From Pseudomonadota bacterium (GTDB lineage: Bacteria > Pseudomonadota > Alphaproteobacteria > Rhizobiales > Xanthobacteraceae), in contig JAEWBW010000460.1 of the NCBI GenBank assembly GCA_023390955.1, positions 1-29,408 on the forward strand: 29,408 nucleotides of DNA, written 5' to 3'. Made by a program: the position numbers and the translations under genes. The notes below the pieces were generated by a model. The model worked only from the letters and a program-made list of their open reading frames with translations, ran no database searches and had not been told where the DNA came from. Below are positions 1 to 7,320 of this stretch, piece after piece (positions within the stretch are counted from its first letter, which is position 1; each line of letters opens with the position of its first letter).

Positions 1-2
1 CC

Positions 3-1085
3 TCAGCCCTTCCCCGCCTTGACCTCGGCGAAGGCCGTGAGCGCCCGCTCGAACTTGCTGTTGAACAGCCACATCGCATCCATGATCTCACGGAACGTGC
101 CGGAGGTCCTGGCGCGATCGGCCCGACCGAAGGCGAAGACGCTGTTGTTGCGCAGATACTTCATGATCCTGGGATCGGAGACCCTGACGCCGAGCAGATT
201 GTCCGACTTCAGCGCGGCGCGTGTCGGCGTCGGCACGATCTGGATCAGCTCGAACAGCTTCATCTGGTCGATCGGGCTCGGCAATGTCTTCGCAATCGCC
301 GGGATCAGCGCAAACAGCTCGGCGTGTGCGTTCATCAGGCCGTTCCTGACGGCCGTCCAGTGATTGTAGCGCTGGTCGATGCTGGCTGCGCGCGCGCTCT
401 CGCGGTCGTCGCGGGCGATCAAGGCGGGATCAAAGGTGGCTACCTTTGACCGGATCGCTTCCCACTTCTTGCGACCATTGCGGTCTTCGGACGGGCCGGT
501 CTGAAAGCTGCCCTTGTAGGTGTTGGAGCGGCCATTGCCCGCATTCTGGATGCCGTTGGTCTCGGCGAAGAACAGGCCGAGGCTGATGCGGCCGGCGATG
601 TCGGCATTGGCGGCATCGACACCCTTGGCGCGCGCGATGGCGGTCGCGAGATCGACGACGTCCCTGAACGGCGTCGGCGATGTCTGCGCGAACGCCGGCG
701 GCGTTTCCAATACTTGCGTCAGCGCGCGATATTCATCGATCAGCGGCTCGATGTCGGCATCGAGATAGGCCGGCGGCACGCCTGCCTTGTTCGGCCGGCC
801 GATCCGCGACGGAATGGCGTCGGTGAGATCCTTGTAGGTGCTCATGACCGCGACGCGGGCGAGGTAGAGATCCTGACCCGGCAGGTTCGGCAGCGGCGCC
901 TTGGCATCGACCTGCCGGCGCCGCTCCGCGAGGACCGCCTTGAAGCGGGCCAGCGCATCGTCGTAGGCCGCCTGCGCACTGGCCTGGTTTGGCGTGAGCG
1001 ACTGCGCTCGTGCGCTGTCAACGAAATGCGCCGCCGGGAGGAGGCAGGATGCGAGAGCGGCGAGCGCCTGACGTCGGGTTGCCAT
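3..1085 (-). CDS. Secreted protein of unknown function
   Basis: A 360-residue protein that I do not recognise. It begins MATRRQALAALASCLLPAAH and reaches an A-R-A-Q-S cleavage region near residue 30, so it should be exported; the TRRQ start could also suit the Tat route. The ATG at 1085 shares one base with the TGA of the upstream permease gene, which supports this start over the longer open frame running back to 2000 and implies translational coupling. The middle of the mature protein has a Glu in FAETNG followed by YKGSFQTG, then a C-terminal half rich in helices with a conserved-looking RYNHWTAVRNG. That Glu-then-Gly/Ser/Gln pattern is faintly like lysozyme-fold enzymes, but this is only a guess. 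Coupling to the permease suggests, without proving, a shared role in uptake or in the envelope. Confidence 0.75.
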   Translation of the reverse strand: MATRRQALAALASCLLPAAHFVDSARAQSLTPNQASAQAAYDDALARFKAVLAERRRQVDAKAPLPNLPGQDLYLARVAVMSTYKDLTDAIPSRIGRPNKAGVPPAYLDADIEPLIDEYRALTQVLETPPAFAQTSPTPFRDVVDLATAIARAKGVDAANADIAGRISLGLFFAETNGIQNAGNGRSNTYKGSFQTGPSEDRNGRKKWEAIRSKVATFDPALIARDDRESARAASIDQRYNHWTAVRNGLMNAHAELFALIPAIAKTLPSPIDQMKLFELIQIVPTPTRAALKSDNLLGVRVSDPRIMKYLRNNSVFAFGRADRARTSGTFREIMDAMWLFNSKFERALTAFAEVKAGKG

Positions 1086-2398
1086 CAGGCGGCCTCCTCC
1101 TTCGAATCCCTCATACCGAGGATCTGGTACAGGATGATCGCTCCGAAGGTCGCGGTGCCGATGCCGCCGATCGTGAAGGCGCCGAGCTTCAGCGTGAGAT
1201 CGCCGGCGCCGGCAGTGAGCGCCACAGCCACCGTGATCAGATTGCGCGGGTTGGCGAAGTCGACCTTGTTCTCGCCCCAGATCCGTCCGGCCATCGCTGC
1301 GATCAGGCCGAACAGCACGATCGACAGGCCGCCGATCACGGGCCCCGGGATCGACAACACCAGCGCGCCGAATTTCGGCGAGAAGCCGAGCAGGATCGAG
1401 ACGCAGGCCGTCACCGCGAACAGCACCGTCGAATAGATTTTCGTCGCCGCCATGACGCCGATGTTCTCGGCATAGGTCGTCACGCCCGTGCCGCCTCCGA
1501 ACGCCGAGACGATGGTCGCGATGCTGTCGCCTAGGAAGGCGCGGCCGAGATAACCGTCGACGCTGCGGCCGGTCATGACGCCGATGGCTTTGATGTGGCC
1601 GAGATTCTCGGCGACCAGGATGATCGCGACCGGCGCGATCAGAAAGATCGCGTCGGCCTTGAAGACCGGCGTCTCGAATTTCGGCATCGCGAGCCAGGGC
1701 GCGGCGGCAAGCTGCGTGAAGTCGATCGGCTTGCCGAGGCCAAAACCGTTGGCGAGAACGAGATAAACCAGATAGCCGCCGACGGCGCCGACGATGACCG
1801 GCAGCCGGCGCCACAGCCCCGGCGCCGCAACCGCGGTGAGGCCGATGATCAGCACGGTCAACAGGCCGACCCAGGTGTCGAACGAACTGGCGCTGACGGC
1901 CTTTACCGCGACCGGTGCGAGATTGAGCCCGATCGCCGCGACCACGGCGCCCGTCACGACCGGCGGCATCAGCCGCTCGACCCAGCCGACGCCGACCCAC
2001 ATCACGATGATGGAGATGATGCCATAGAGCACGCCGGCGCCGACGATGCCGCCGAGCGCGACGCCGATGTTCGGGTTCGGCCCCTGCCCGGAATATCCGG
2101 TCGCGGCGATCACGACGGCAATGAAGGCGAAGCTGGAGCCGAGATAGCTCGGCACGCGACCGGCGACGAGCACGAAGAAGATCAGCGTGCCGACGCCGGA
2201 GAACAGCAGTGCGAGATTGGGATCGAACCCCATCAACAGCGGCGCGACGATGGTCGCGCCCGACATGGCGATGCCATGCTGCAAGGCGGCGATGATGGTC
2301 TGGCCCCAGGGCAGCCGCTCGTCCGGCATGATGACGCCGGACTCTTTCAGCCTCCAGCGCGGGAAGTAACCACTCTGCTGCTCACCCGTGCTCGACAT
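1085..2398 (-). CDS. rutG: Uracil/xanthine permease, RutG/UraA type (NCS2 family)
   Basis: A 437-residue inner-membrane proton symporter for a nucleobase, most likely uracil. Hydrophobic segments run almost continuously from residue 35 to the end, as expected for the 14-segment NCS2 fold. Two substrate-site glutamates are visible: E264 in VAENLGHIKA and E311 in TTYAENIGVMA, matching the UraA/RutG motifs. The stretch SPKFGALVLSIPGPVIGG and the C-terminal IGGIGTATFGAI are also close to RutG as I remember it, and the length equals the family norm. The ATG at 2398 follows a GGGGAGGGG ribosome site. The rest of the rut pyrimidine-degradation operon is absent, so the symbol reflects sequence type, not context. 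Transport of xanthine or another purine cannot be excluded. Confidence 0.88.
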   Translation of the reverse strand: MSSTGEQQSGYFPRWRLKESGVIMPDERLPWGQTIIAALQHGIAMSGATIVAPLLMGFDPNLALLFSGVGTLIFFVLVAGRVPSYLGSSFAFIAVVIAATGYSGQGPNPNIGVALGGIVGAGVLYGIISIIVMWVGVGWVERLMPPVVTGAVVAAIGLNLAPVAVKAVSASSFDTWVGLLTVLIIGLTAVAAPGLWRRLPVIVGAVGGYLVYLVLANGFGLGKPIDFTQLAAAPWLAMPKFETPVFKADAIFLIAPVAIILVAENLGHIKAIGVMTGRSVDGYLGRAFLGDSIATIVSAFGGGTGVTTYAENIGVMAATKIYSTVLFAVTACVSILLGFSPKFGALVLSIPGPVIGGLSIVLFGLIAAMAGRIWGENKVDFANPRNLITVAVALTAGAGDLTLKLGAFTIGGIGTATFGAIILYQILGMRDSKEEAA

Positions 2399-2439
2399 GT
2401 CCCCTCCCCCTATTGTCTCCGCGCAAGGCTTTATTGTTT

Positions 2440-2509
2440 GAGCATGATCTTGTCGGAAAACCGCTGCACACTTTGCGCTAACGCGGCCCTTCGGGTCCGG
2501 ATCATGCTC
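2440..2509. repeat. 70-bp palindromic intergenic repeat
   Basis: Outer arms GAGCATGATC (2440-2449) and GATCATGCTC (2500-2509) are perfect inverted copies. The interior holds TTGTCGGAAAACCGCTGCAC and a CGGCCCTTCGGGTCCG hairpin. This is the arrangement of the short dispersed palindromes common between Bradyrhizobium genes (family knowledge). The outer base of the right arm is also the last base of the dehydrogenase stop codon (2509-2511, read on minus), so the element abuts the end of that gene directly. It may act as a transcript end or stabiliser between the two minus-strand genes. Confidence 0.75.
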
Positions 2510-3345
2510 TAGCTTGCCCAGTTCTCGCGGAATTCGCCGAACAGCGTCAGCCCGCCGCAGGCATAGATCGTCTGTCCCGTGATGTAGCTCGATTCGTCGC
2601 AGGCGAGGAACGCGAACACGGCTGCAATCTCCTCGGGCGTTCCAACCCGGCCGAGCGGGATGTGGCTGGCGACGCCGGCCCGCTTCTTCGGATCATGCCG
2701 CCAGGCCTCGTTGATCGGCGTGTCGATCGCGCCGGGGCCGACCGCGTTGACGCGGATGCCGCGATCGGCGAACTCGAGCGCCAGCGTGCGCGTGATGTTG
2801 GCCATGCCGCCCTTGCTGACGGAATAGGCGAGATAGCCGGGCTTCGGAATGATCTGGTGCACGCTCGAGCAGTTGACGATGGTGCCGCCCCCGCCGCGCC
2901 TGACGAAATGCGCCAGCGCCTGCTGCGAACAGAGCACGGCGCCGTTGAGATTGACGTCGATGATGCGACGATAGGCTTCGATGTCGAGCGCCTCGCTCGG
3001 GGATTCTTTTTGAATGCCTGCATTGTTGACGAGGCTGTCGAGCCGGCCCCAACGCGCCAGCACCGTTTCGAACATCTTCCTGATGTCGGCCTCGTTGGCG
3101 ACGTCGGCCTGCACGATGAGATGGTCGCGATCGCCGTGGCCGCGATCGCGCGCGGCAGTCCGAACCTGCGCGAGTGCGCCTTCGGCCTCCTCACGATCCC
3201 GGGGATAATTGATGGCGACGGTGGCGCCTTCCTGGGCGAAGCGGGTGGCCACCGCCAACCCGATGCCCTGCGAGGCACCGGTGACGAGCGCATATCGCCC
3301 GACGAGTCGGGAGGCGAACGGGGTCGAATGTTCGGATGATGGCAT
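2509..3345 (-). CDS. Short-chain dehydrogenase/reductase, glucose-1-dehydrogenase-like
   Basis: A 278-residue cytoplasmic NAD(P)-dependent oxidoreductase of the classical SDR family. The cofactor motif TGASQGIG is at residues 22-29, NNAG at 107-110, the catalytic Ser about 161, and YSVSK with Tyr174 and Lys178. The C-terminal part (GRVGTPEEIAAVFAFLACDE, then YITGQTIYACGG) is typical of the 3-oxoacyl reductase/glucose dehydrogenase branch. The N-terminus carries about 15 extra residues before the Rossmann strand, so a start nearer the fold is possible. It is transcribed divergently from an SMP-30 lactonase, which favours a sugar or polyol as substrate: dehydrogenase makes the lactone and lactonase opens it. 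Family membership is firm; the substrate is inferred. Confidence 0.9.
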   Translation of the reverse strand: MPSSEHSTPFASRLVGRYALVTGASQGIGLAVATRFAQEGATVAINYPRDREEAEGALAQVRTAARDRGHGDRDHLIVQADVANEADIRKMFETVLARWGRLDSLVNNAGIQKESPSEALDIEAYRRIIDVNLNGAVLCSQQALAHFVRRGGGGTIVNCSSVHQIIPKPGYLAYSVSKGGMANITRTLALEFADRGIRVNAVGPGAIDTPINEAWRHDPKKRAGVASHIPLGRVGTPEEIAAVFAFLACDESSYITGQTIYACGGLTLFGEFRENWAS

Positions 3346-3631
3346 GGTCGGCGTATCCAGGTTGTCCAGCGCCCCGGTTGTCGATCACAAACGCCGCCCC
3401 TCATGCAGCGTTCCGGCCCCGCCCGCAAGGGCGGCATGGGCCTGCGCCCACGACTCCCGGATGATGTGCGGTGCGTCCGGCGGCAATTGTATCAAAAGTG
3501 TGGCGCTGCGATACGCATTGTGCCGCGCGAAGAATTCGCTTCCCGCCCTCGCAACTGGCCCCGGACAGGACTAACCTTAAGGTTGCCGAGCCGGGATCAA
3601 CCGGCCGGCGATATATTGGGAGGCTACGACG
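3346..3631. promoter_or_regulatory. Divergent control region between SDR and SMP-30 genes
   Basis: This 286-bp gap separates two divergent genes and should contain both promoters. Two structures stand out. CCGCCC-GCAA-GGGCGG (3419-3434) is a hairpin with a GNRA-type tetraloop in the leader of the dehydrogenase. AACCTTAAGGTT (3573-3584) is a perfect 12-bp palindrome 48 bases before the SMP-30 start and could be an operator. The SMP-30 ribosome site GGGAGG is at 3618-3623. I could not settle on convincing -35/-10 pairs. Confidence 0.5.
3573..3584. promoter_or_regulatory. 12-bp perfect palindrome, possible operator
   Basis: AACCTTAAGGTT is fully self-complementary and AT-rich within GC-rich surroundings. 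It lies 48 bases upstream of the SMP-30 start codon and downstream of the middle of the divergent gap, where a dimeric repressor or activator would act. No adjacent regulator gene is present in the window. Confidence 0.35.
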
Positions 3632-4852
3632 ATGAGCGAGCAAAGGCGCGACGCTGACGCGACACTCTCACGACGAACACTGGTCCAGGGCCTGGCCGCA
3701 GCCGCCGGCGCCACGATCGCGGGGGCCGGCACCGCGATGGCGCAGAACGCACCGGCAGCACCACCGACCACGATCACGACACCGCCGCGCGATTTCAGCC
3801 CGCGCGGTGCGCCGACCACCTATTTCTGGGACCCCGACATCATCGCGGTCGATCCGTCCTTCAACGACCTTGCGCAGCCGAACACCTCGATCAAGCGTCT
3901 GCATACCGGCGTGCTCTGGGCGGAAGGTCCGGCCTGGAGCGCGCAGGGCCGCTATCTGCTGTGGAGCGACATCCCGAACAACCGTCAGATGCGCTGGAGC
4001 GAGGATGACGGCCATGTCAGCGTGTTCCGCAATCCGTCCAATAACTCCAACGGCAACTCGTTCGACTTCCAGGGCCGCCAGCTCTCCTGCGAGCATCTGA
4101 CCCGGCGGGTGACGCGCTACGAGAATGACGGCACGGCAACCGTGCTCGCCGACAATTTCGGCGGCAAGAAGCTGAACTCGCCGAACGACATCGTTGCCCA
4201 TCCGGATGGCAGCTACTGGTTCACCGACCCGCCCTATGGCGGCCAGCTCTATGAAGGTGAGCCGGATGTCGCGGGTGGACCGAGCAATGCGGCCGGCAAG
4301 CTCAACCCGAAGATCGGCCAGCCGGCCGGCTTCGTGCCCGGCCGTCGCGAGCTGCCGACCAACTGCTACCGCATTGACCCCTCGGGCCGCATCGATCTCG
4401 TCGTCACCGAGGAGCAGGTGCCCGATCCGAACGGCCTGTGCTTCTCGCCCGACTACAAGAAGCTCTACGTCGCCTCGACCGGCAAGGGTCCGGGCGACAC
4501 CGGCCCCGGCGGCAAGGGCCAGATCTTCGTGTTCGATGTCGGCAGCGACAACAAGCTCTCCAACCACAAGCTGTTCAGCGACTGCGTGGTCGACGGCATC
4601 AAATGCGGACCGGACGGCATACGCTGCGACGTCCAGGGCAATGTCTGGGCCGCCAGCAATGCCGGCCGTGCCGTCGGCTACAGTGGCGTGACGATCTGGT
4701 CGCCGGAAGCCAAGCTGCTCGGCCGCATCCGCCTGCCGGAAGTCTGCGGCAACGTCACCTTCGGCGGGCCGAAGCGCAACCGCCTGTTCATGGCCGCGAG
4801 CCAGTCGCTCTACGCCGTGTACACGGCGACGCAGGGCGCAGGGCCGGGCTGA
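3632..4852 (+). CDS. Tat-exported SMP-30/gluconolactonase/LRE family protein
   Basis: A 406-residue six-bladed beta-propeller lactonase. The N-terminus has a twin-arginine signal, SRRTLVQG at residues 13-20, a hydrophobic stretch and an A-M-A cleavage site near 37, so the enzyme acts in the periplasm after folding with its metal. Divalent-metal ligands of the family are visible: the Glu in WAEGPAW (about E98), the Asn in LNSPNDIV (181-188), the Asn in DPNGLCFSP and the Asp in CGPDGIRCD. The family hydrolyses sugar lactones to aldonic acids, though some members act on other esters. GGGAGG at 3618-3623 sits 8 bases before the ATG. A 12-bp perfect hairpin follows the gene. The divergent SDR is the plausible partner, but it is cytoplasmic while this enzyme is exported, which weakens a strict two-step pathway. 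Confidence 0.88.
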   Translation: MSEQRRDADATLSRRTLVQGLAAAAGATIAGAGTAMAQNAPAAPPTTITTPPRDFSPRGAPTTYFWDPDIIAVDPSFNDLAQPNTSIKRLHTGVLWAEGPAWSAQGRYLLWSDIPNNRQMRWSEDDGHVSVFRNPSNNSNGNSFDFQGRQLSCEHLTRRVTRYENDGTATVLADNFGGKKLNSPNDIVAHPDGSYWFTDPPYGGQLYEGEPDVAGGPSNAAGKLNPKIGQPAGFVPGRRELPTNCYRIDPSGRIDLVVTEEQVPDPNGLCFSPDYKKLYVASTGKGPGDTGPGGKGQIFVFDVGSDNKLSNHKLFSDCVVDGIKCGPDGIRCDVQGNVWAASNAGRAVGYSGVTIWSPEAKLLGRIRLPEVCGNVTFGGPKRNRLFMAASQSLYAVYTATQGAGPG

Positions 4853-4870
4853 GGTTGAACTGATCAACAC

Positions 4871-4900
4871 GCGGCGCCGGCGTTCCCCCGCCGGCGCCGC
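4871..4900 (+). terminator. Strong stem-loop terminator after SMP-30 gene
   Basis: GCGGCGCCGGCG (4871-4882) and CGCCGGCGCCGC (4889-4900) form a perfect 12-bp stem with a 6-base loop, 18 bases past the SMP-30 stop, followed by ATTGTTT. The U-run is short, but the stem is very stable. It separates the SMP-30 gene from the FAD oxidoreductase that follows on the same strand. Confidence 0.75.
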
Positions 4901-4933
4901 ATTGTTTCCAGGCTAAGCGTGAAGGAGTGCGCC

Positions 4934-6022
4934 ATGCGCGTTGTGATCTGCGGTGGCGGCGTGATCGGGGCCTGTGTCGCCTATTTCCTGCGTCGCCGCG
5001 GCGTCGATGTGACCGTCGTCGAGCGCAGCGAGATCGCCGCGGCGGCATCCGGCAAGGCCGGCGGTTTTCTCGCGCTCGACTGGTGCGCCGGCTCGCCGCT
5101 CGACGCGCTGACCCGGCGCAGCTTTGCGCTGCACGCGACGCTGCCGGGCGAGGTCGCAGGCGACTGGGGCTATCGCCGCATGAGCGCCTATAGCGGCTAT
5201 TTCAATGCGGGCGGCGATGCGCCATCCGCGCTCGGCTGGCTGAGCAATGGCGTCGTCATCGCGCAGCGGCTCGGCACGCCGGAGACGACCGCGATCGTGC
5301 ATCCCAGGAAGTTCACGACGGCCATGATGGACGCGGCGATCGCGCAGGGAGCGACGCTGCACCGCGGCGGCGTCAGCGGCATCGTCCGCAATGCCAATGG
5401 TGCGGTCACCGGCGTCGAGGTCGACGGCGGCGTGCTCGAGGCGGATGCCGTCGTCATTGCCATGGGACCATGGTCGCTGCTGGCAAGCCAGTGGATGGCC
5501 CTGCCCGCGGTCTATGGGCAGCGAAGCCCGAGCGTCGTCTACGATCTCGGTACGGACGTTCCGGCCGACGCGCTGTTCCTCGACGTCGAGGACAACGGCA
5601 ACACGGTCTCGATCGAGGTGTTTCCGCGCGCGGACGGCAGCACGCACATCACGGCGTTCTCCGACATCGCACCGCTGCCGGTCGATCCGGCGGCCGTCAC
5701 GCCGGATGCGGACGCCATCGCCCGCCTCGAAGCGATCTCCGAGCGGCTGTCGCCGCACTTCCGCGCCGAGAAGATCATCGCGCGGCAGGCCTGTTTCCGT
5801 CCGGTCACCCAAGACGGATTGCCGCTGATTGGGAGCGTACCCAACAGCAGAGGTCTCTATGTCGCCACCGGACATAATGTGTGGGGCATCCTCAATGCGC
5901 CCGCGACCGGCGAGGCGCTGGCGGAGCTGATCGCCGATGGCGCCGCCCGCAGCGTCGACCTCGCTCCGTTCGACCCCGCCCGGCTGCGGCCGCTCGATCC
6001 GTCAATGCTGCAGTCACGCTGA
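4934..6022 (+). CDS. FAD-dependent oxidoreductase, DAO (D-amino-acid oxidase/glycine oxidase) family
   Basis: A 362-residue flavoprotein. The dinucleotide-binding loop GGGVIG is at residues 7-12 in the first strand-turn-helix, followed by VTVVERSEIAAAASGKAGG, the DAO-family segment joining FAD ribose and pyrophosphate contacts. The C-terminal half has RPVTQDGLPLIGSVP and YVATGHNVWGI, the standard second FAD motif of this family. I start at ATG 4934 because GAAGGAG at 4921-4927 is well placed for it; an in-frame GTG at 4919 lies before that site. Likely chemistry is oxidation of an amine or amino acid with oxygen or a quinone as acceptor; the substrate is unknown. Its last nine bases overlap the end of the opposing hydrolase gene. 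Confidence 0.85.
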   Translation: MRVVICGGGVIGACVAYFLRRRGVDVTVVERSEIAAAASGKAGGFLALDWCAGSPLDALTRRSFALHATLPGEVAGDWGYRRMSAYSGYFNAGGDAPSALGWLSNGVVIAQRLGTPETTAIVHPRKFTTAMMDAAIAQGATLHRGGVSGIVRNANGAVTGVEVDGGVLEADAVVIAMGPWSLLASQWMALPAVYGQRSPSVVYDLGTDVPADALFLDVEDNGNTVSIEVFPRADGSTHITAFSDIAPLPVDPAAVTPDADAIARLEAISERLSPHFRAEKIIARQACFRPVTQDGLPLIGSVPNSRGLYVATGHNVWGILNAPATGEALAELIADGAARSVDLAPFDPARLRPLDPSMLQSR

Positions 6023-7006
6023 GCCGGAAAACGCCGCCTCGGCCTCGGCCCGCAGACGGTCCGGCGTGTCCAGATAGCGCGGCGAATGATGAAACGTCGT
6101 CATCCGCTTCGCACCGGCCTCACGCGCAAGCCGCCCGGCCTGGGTCGCCGTGAGATGACGGCGCGCGGAGGCAAGCGCGACATCGTCGCCGGCAAAGGCC
6201 GCTTCGATGAAGAGATGATCGGCGCCGCGCGCGAGCGCGATGATGCTGTCGGCATCGGCTTGCGTGAACGCCACGTCGGTCACGTAGGCGACGCGCTGTC
6301 CCGGCGCGATCTTGAGCGCGTGCCGGGACAATTCGCCGAGCGCGATGGTCCGGCCATCGCCGACATCGACCACGATGTCCGCATCGGCACCGGACCTGAT
6401 CGCGCGCTTCGCCGCGTTGAGCCAGGGACCGACTTCGAGGCCGAGTTGCGCGAGCCCGACTGTCCAGACATTGACACGCAGCGTCTCCTGCAACGCGAAG
6501 CCGAGGCAGGGAATGCCGTGGTCGAGCGTGGCAGCCTCGATGCGCAGGTCGCTGTCCTCATACACCAGGCCAATGGCGAGCGGCTCACGTTCGACCGGCG
6601 TAGCCCGAAACTGCTGTCGTGTTGAAAAAGCTGTCCACTCGCCAAGACGGCCGTCGGAGAATTCCGCGGCCTCGATGGCAAAATCGGCCGACTGCTCACC
6701 GAGCAGGTTCCAGCTATAGGACGCGAGCTTGCCGGCAACGCCCGCGATGAGGCCGGGCGGCCCGATCATTCGCAGCCGGCCAGCTTGCGAATGCCTGATG
6801 CGGAGCAGCCGGTCGAAACCTGCGAAATGATCCATGTGGCGGTGCGTGACGAAGACATCGCTGACGCACAGCAACTCGCGATTGGACAGGCAACCGAGAT
6901 CGCCGATGTCGAACAGCATGGCACGCCGGCCGAACCTGAAGTCGATCAGCAGCCCGGGATCTGCGAAGGGTTCGTTGACGAGACGGCACTGGACCAGTTG
7001 AGCCAT
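6014..7006 (-). CDS. MBL-fold metallohydrolase, ribonuclease Z-like
   Basis: A 330-residue cytoplasmic protein of the metallo-beta-lactamase fold. The zinc motif HRHMDH is at residues 55-60 (the H-x-H-x-D-H signature), preceded by MLFDIGD. A later metal-ligand Asp lies in VAYVTDVAFT, and a C-terminal HLTATQAGRLA plus FHHSPRY supply the remaining His positions. This set and the length resemble tRNase Z relatives, but the sequence between the motifs differs from true RNase Z in having no clear exosite arm, so the substrate should be left open. It converges on the FAD oxidoreductase gene with a 9-bp overlap of coding ends, so the two transcripts are complementary there. Confidence 0.82.
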   Translation of the reverse strand: MAQLVQCRLVNEPFADPGLLIDFRFGRRAMLFDIGDLGCLSNRELLCVSDVFVTHRHMDHFAGFDRLLRIRHSQAGRLRMIGPPGLIAGVAGKLASYSWNLLGEQSADFAIEAAEFSDGRLGEWTAFSTRQQFRATPVEREPLAIGLVYEDSDLRIEAATLDHGIPCLGFALQETLRVNVWTVGLAQLGLEVGPWLNAAKRAIRSGADADIVVDVGDGRTIALGELSRHALKIAPGQRVAYVTDVAFTQADADSIIALARGADHLFIEAAFAGDDVALASARRHLTATQAGRLAREAGAKRMTTFHHSPRYLDTPDRLRAEAEAAFSGSA

Positions 7007-7320
7007 GAAGCGGACCTTCTGCGCGGCATCACGTTATCGCGAGAACACCACTTACGCGACTATCGTCGCATAGTGCGCGCGCGGTGAGCGCAACACCTGT
7101 CCGCATGTTCATCTCACGGAGCGCATTCGCATGCCTATCGACGAAATCTGCATGACTGCTCGAACGTGCGCACACATCGCTGCACTCTATCTGCGCAGCG
7201 CTAGACTTTAGTCCCGCTCGCACAATCCTGAACGCGGTTTCGCTTGCCGCGCTTATCGTCGCGGCTATAGTCGCGCCCAACAGCTCACAGAGGCTTGATT
7301 TAAGAAGGAGAGGAAACAAC
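7007..7320. promoter_or_regulatory. Control region upstream of the Liv-type operon
   Basis: This 314-bp gap separates divergent genes and contains no gene I can support. GCGAC-TATC-GTCGC (7056-7069) is a small inverted repeat near the hydrolase start. Its core TATCGTCGC recurs at 7255-7263, inside the promoter described next. GAAGGAGAGG just before 7321 is a strong ribosome binding site for the first binding-protein gene. Confidence 0.5.
7244..7271 (+). promoter_or_regulatory. Predicted sigma-70-type promoter for the Liv-type operon
   Basis: TTGCCG (7244-7249), a 16-base spacer and TATAGT (7266-7271) make a plausible -35/-10 pair. The expected start point is about 7278, leaving a leader of some 40 bases containing the GAAGGAGAGG ribosome site. 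Confidence 0.5.

Noticed and set aside
1086..2000. N-terminal 305-residue extension of the secreted protein frame
   Set aside because: This stretch reads the permease gene out of frame and is Arg-rich. The signal peptide starting at 1085 and the TGATG overlap mark the real start.
1595..2512. 305-residue plus-strand open frame
   Set aside because: Antisense to the RutG-type permease; low-complexity Asp/Arg/Gly composition typical of a shadow.
3668..4870. 400-residue minus-strand open frame
   Set aside because: Antisense to the SMP-30 gene, which has a complete signal peptide and metal motifs.
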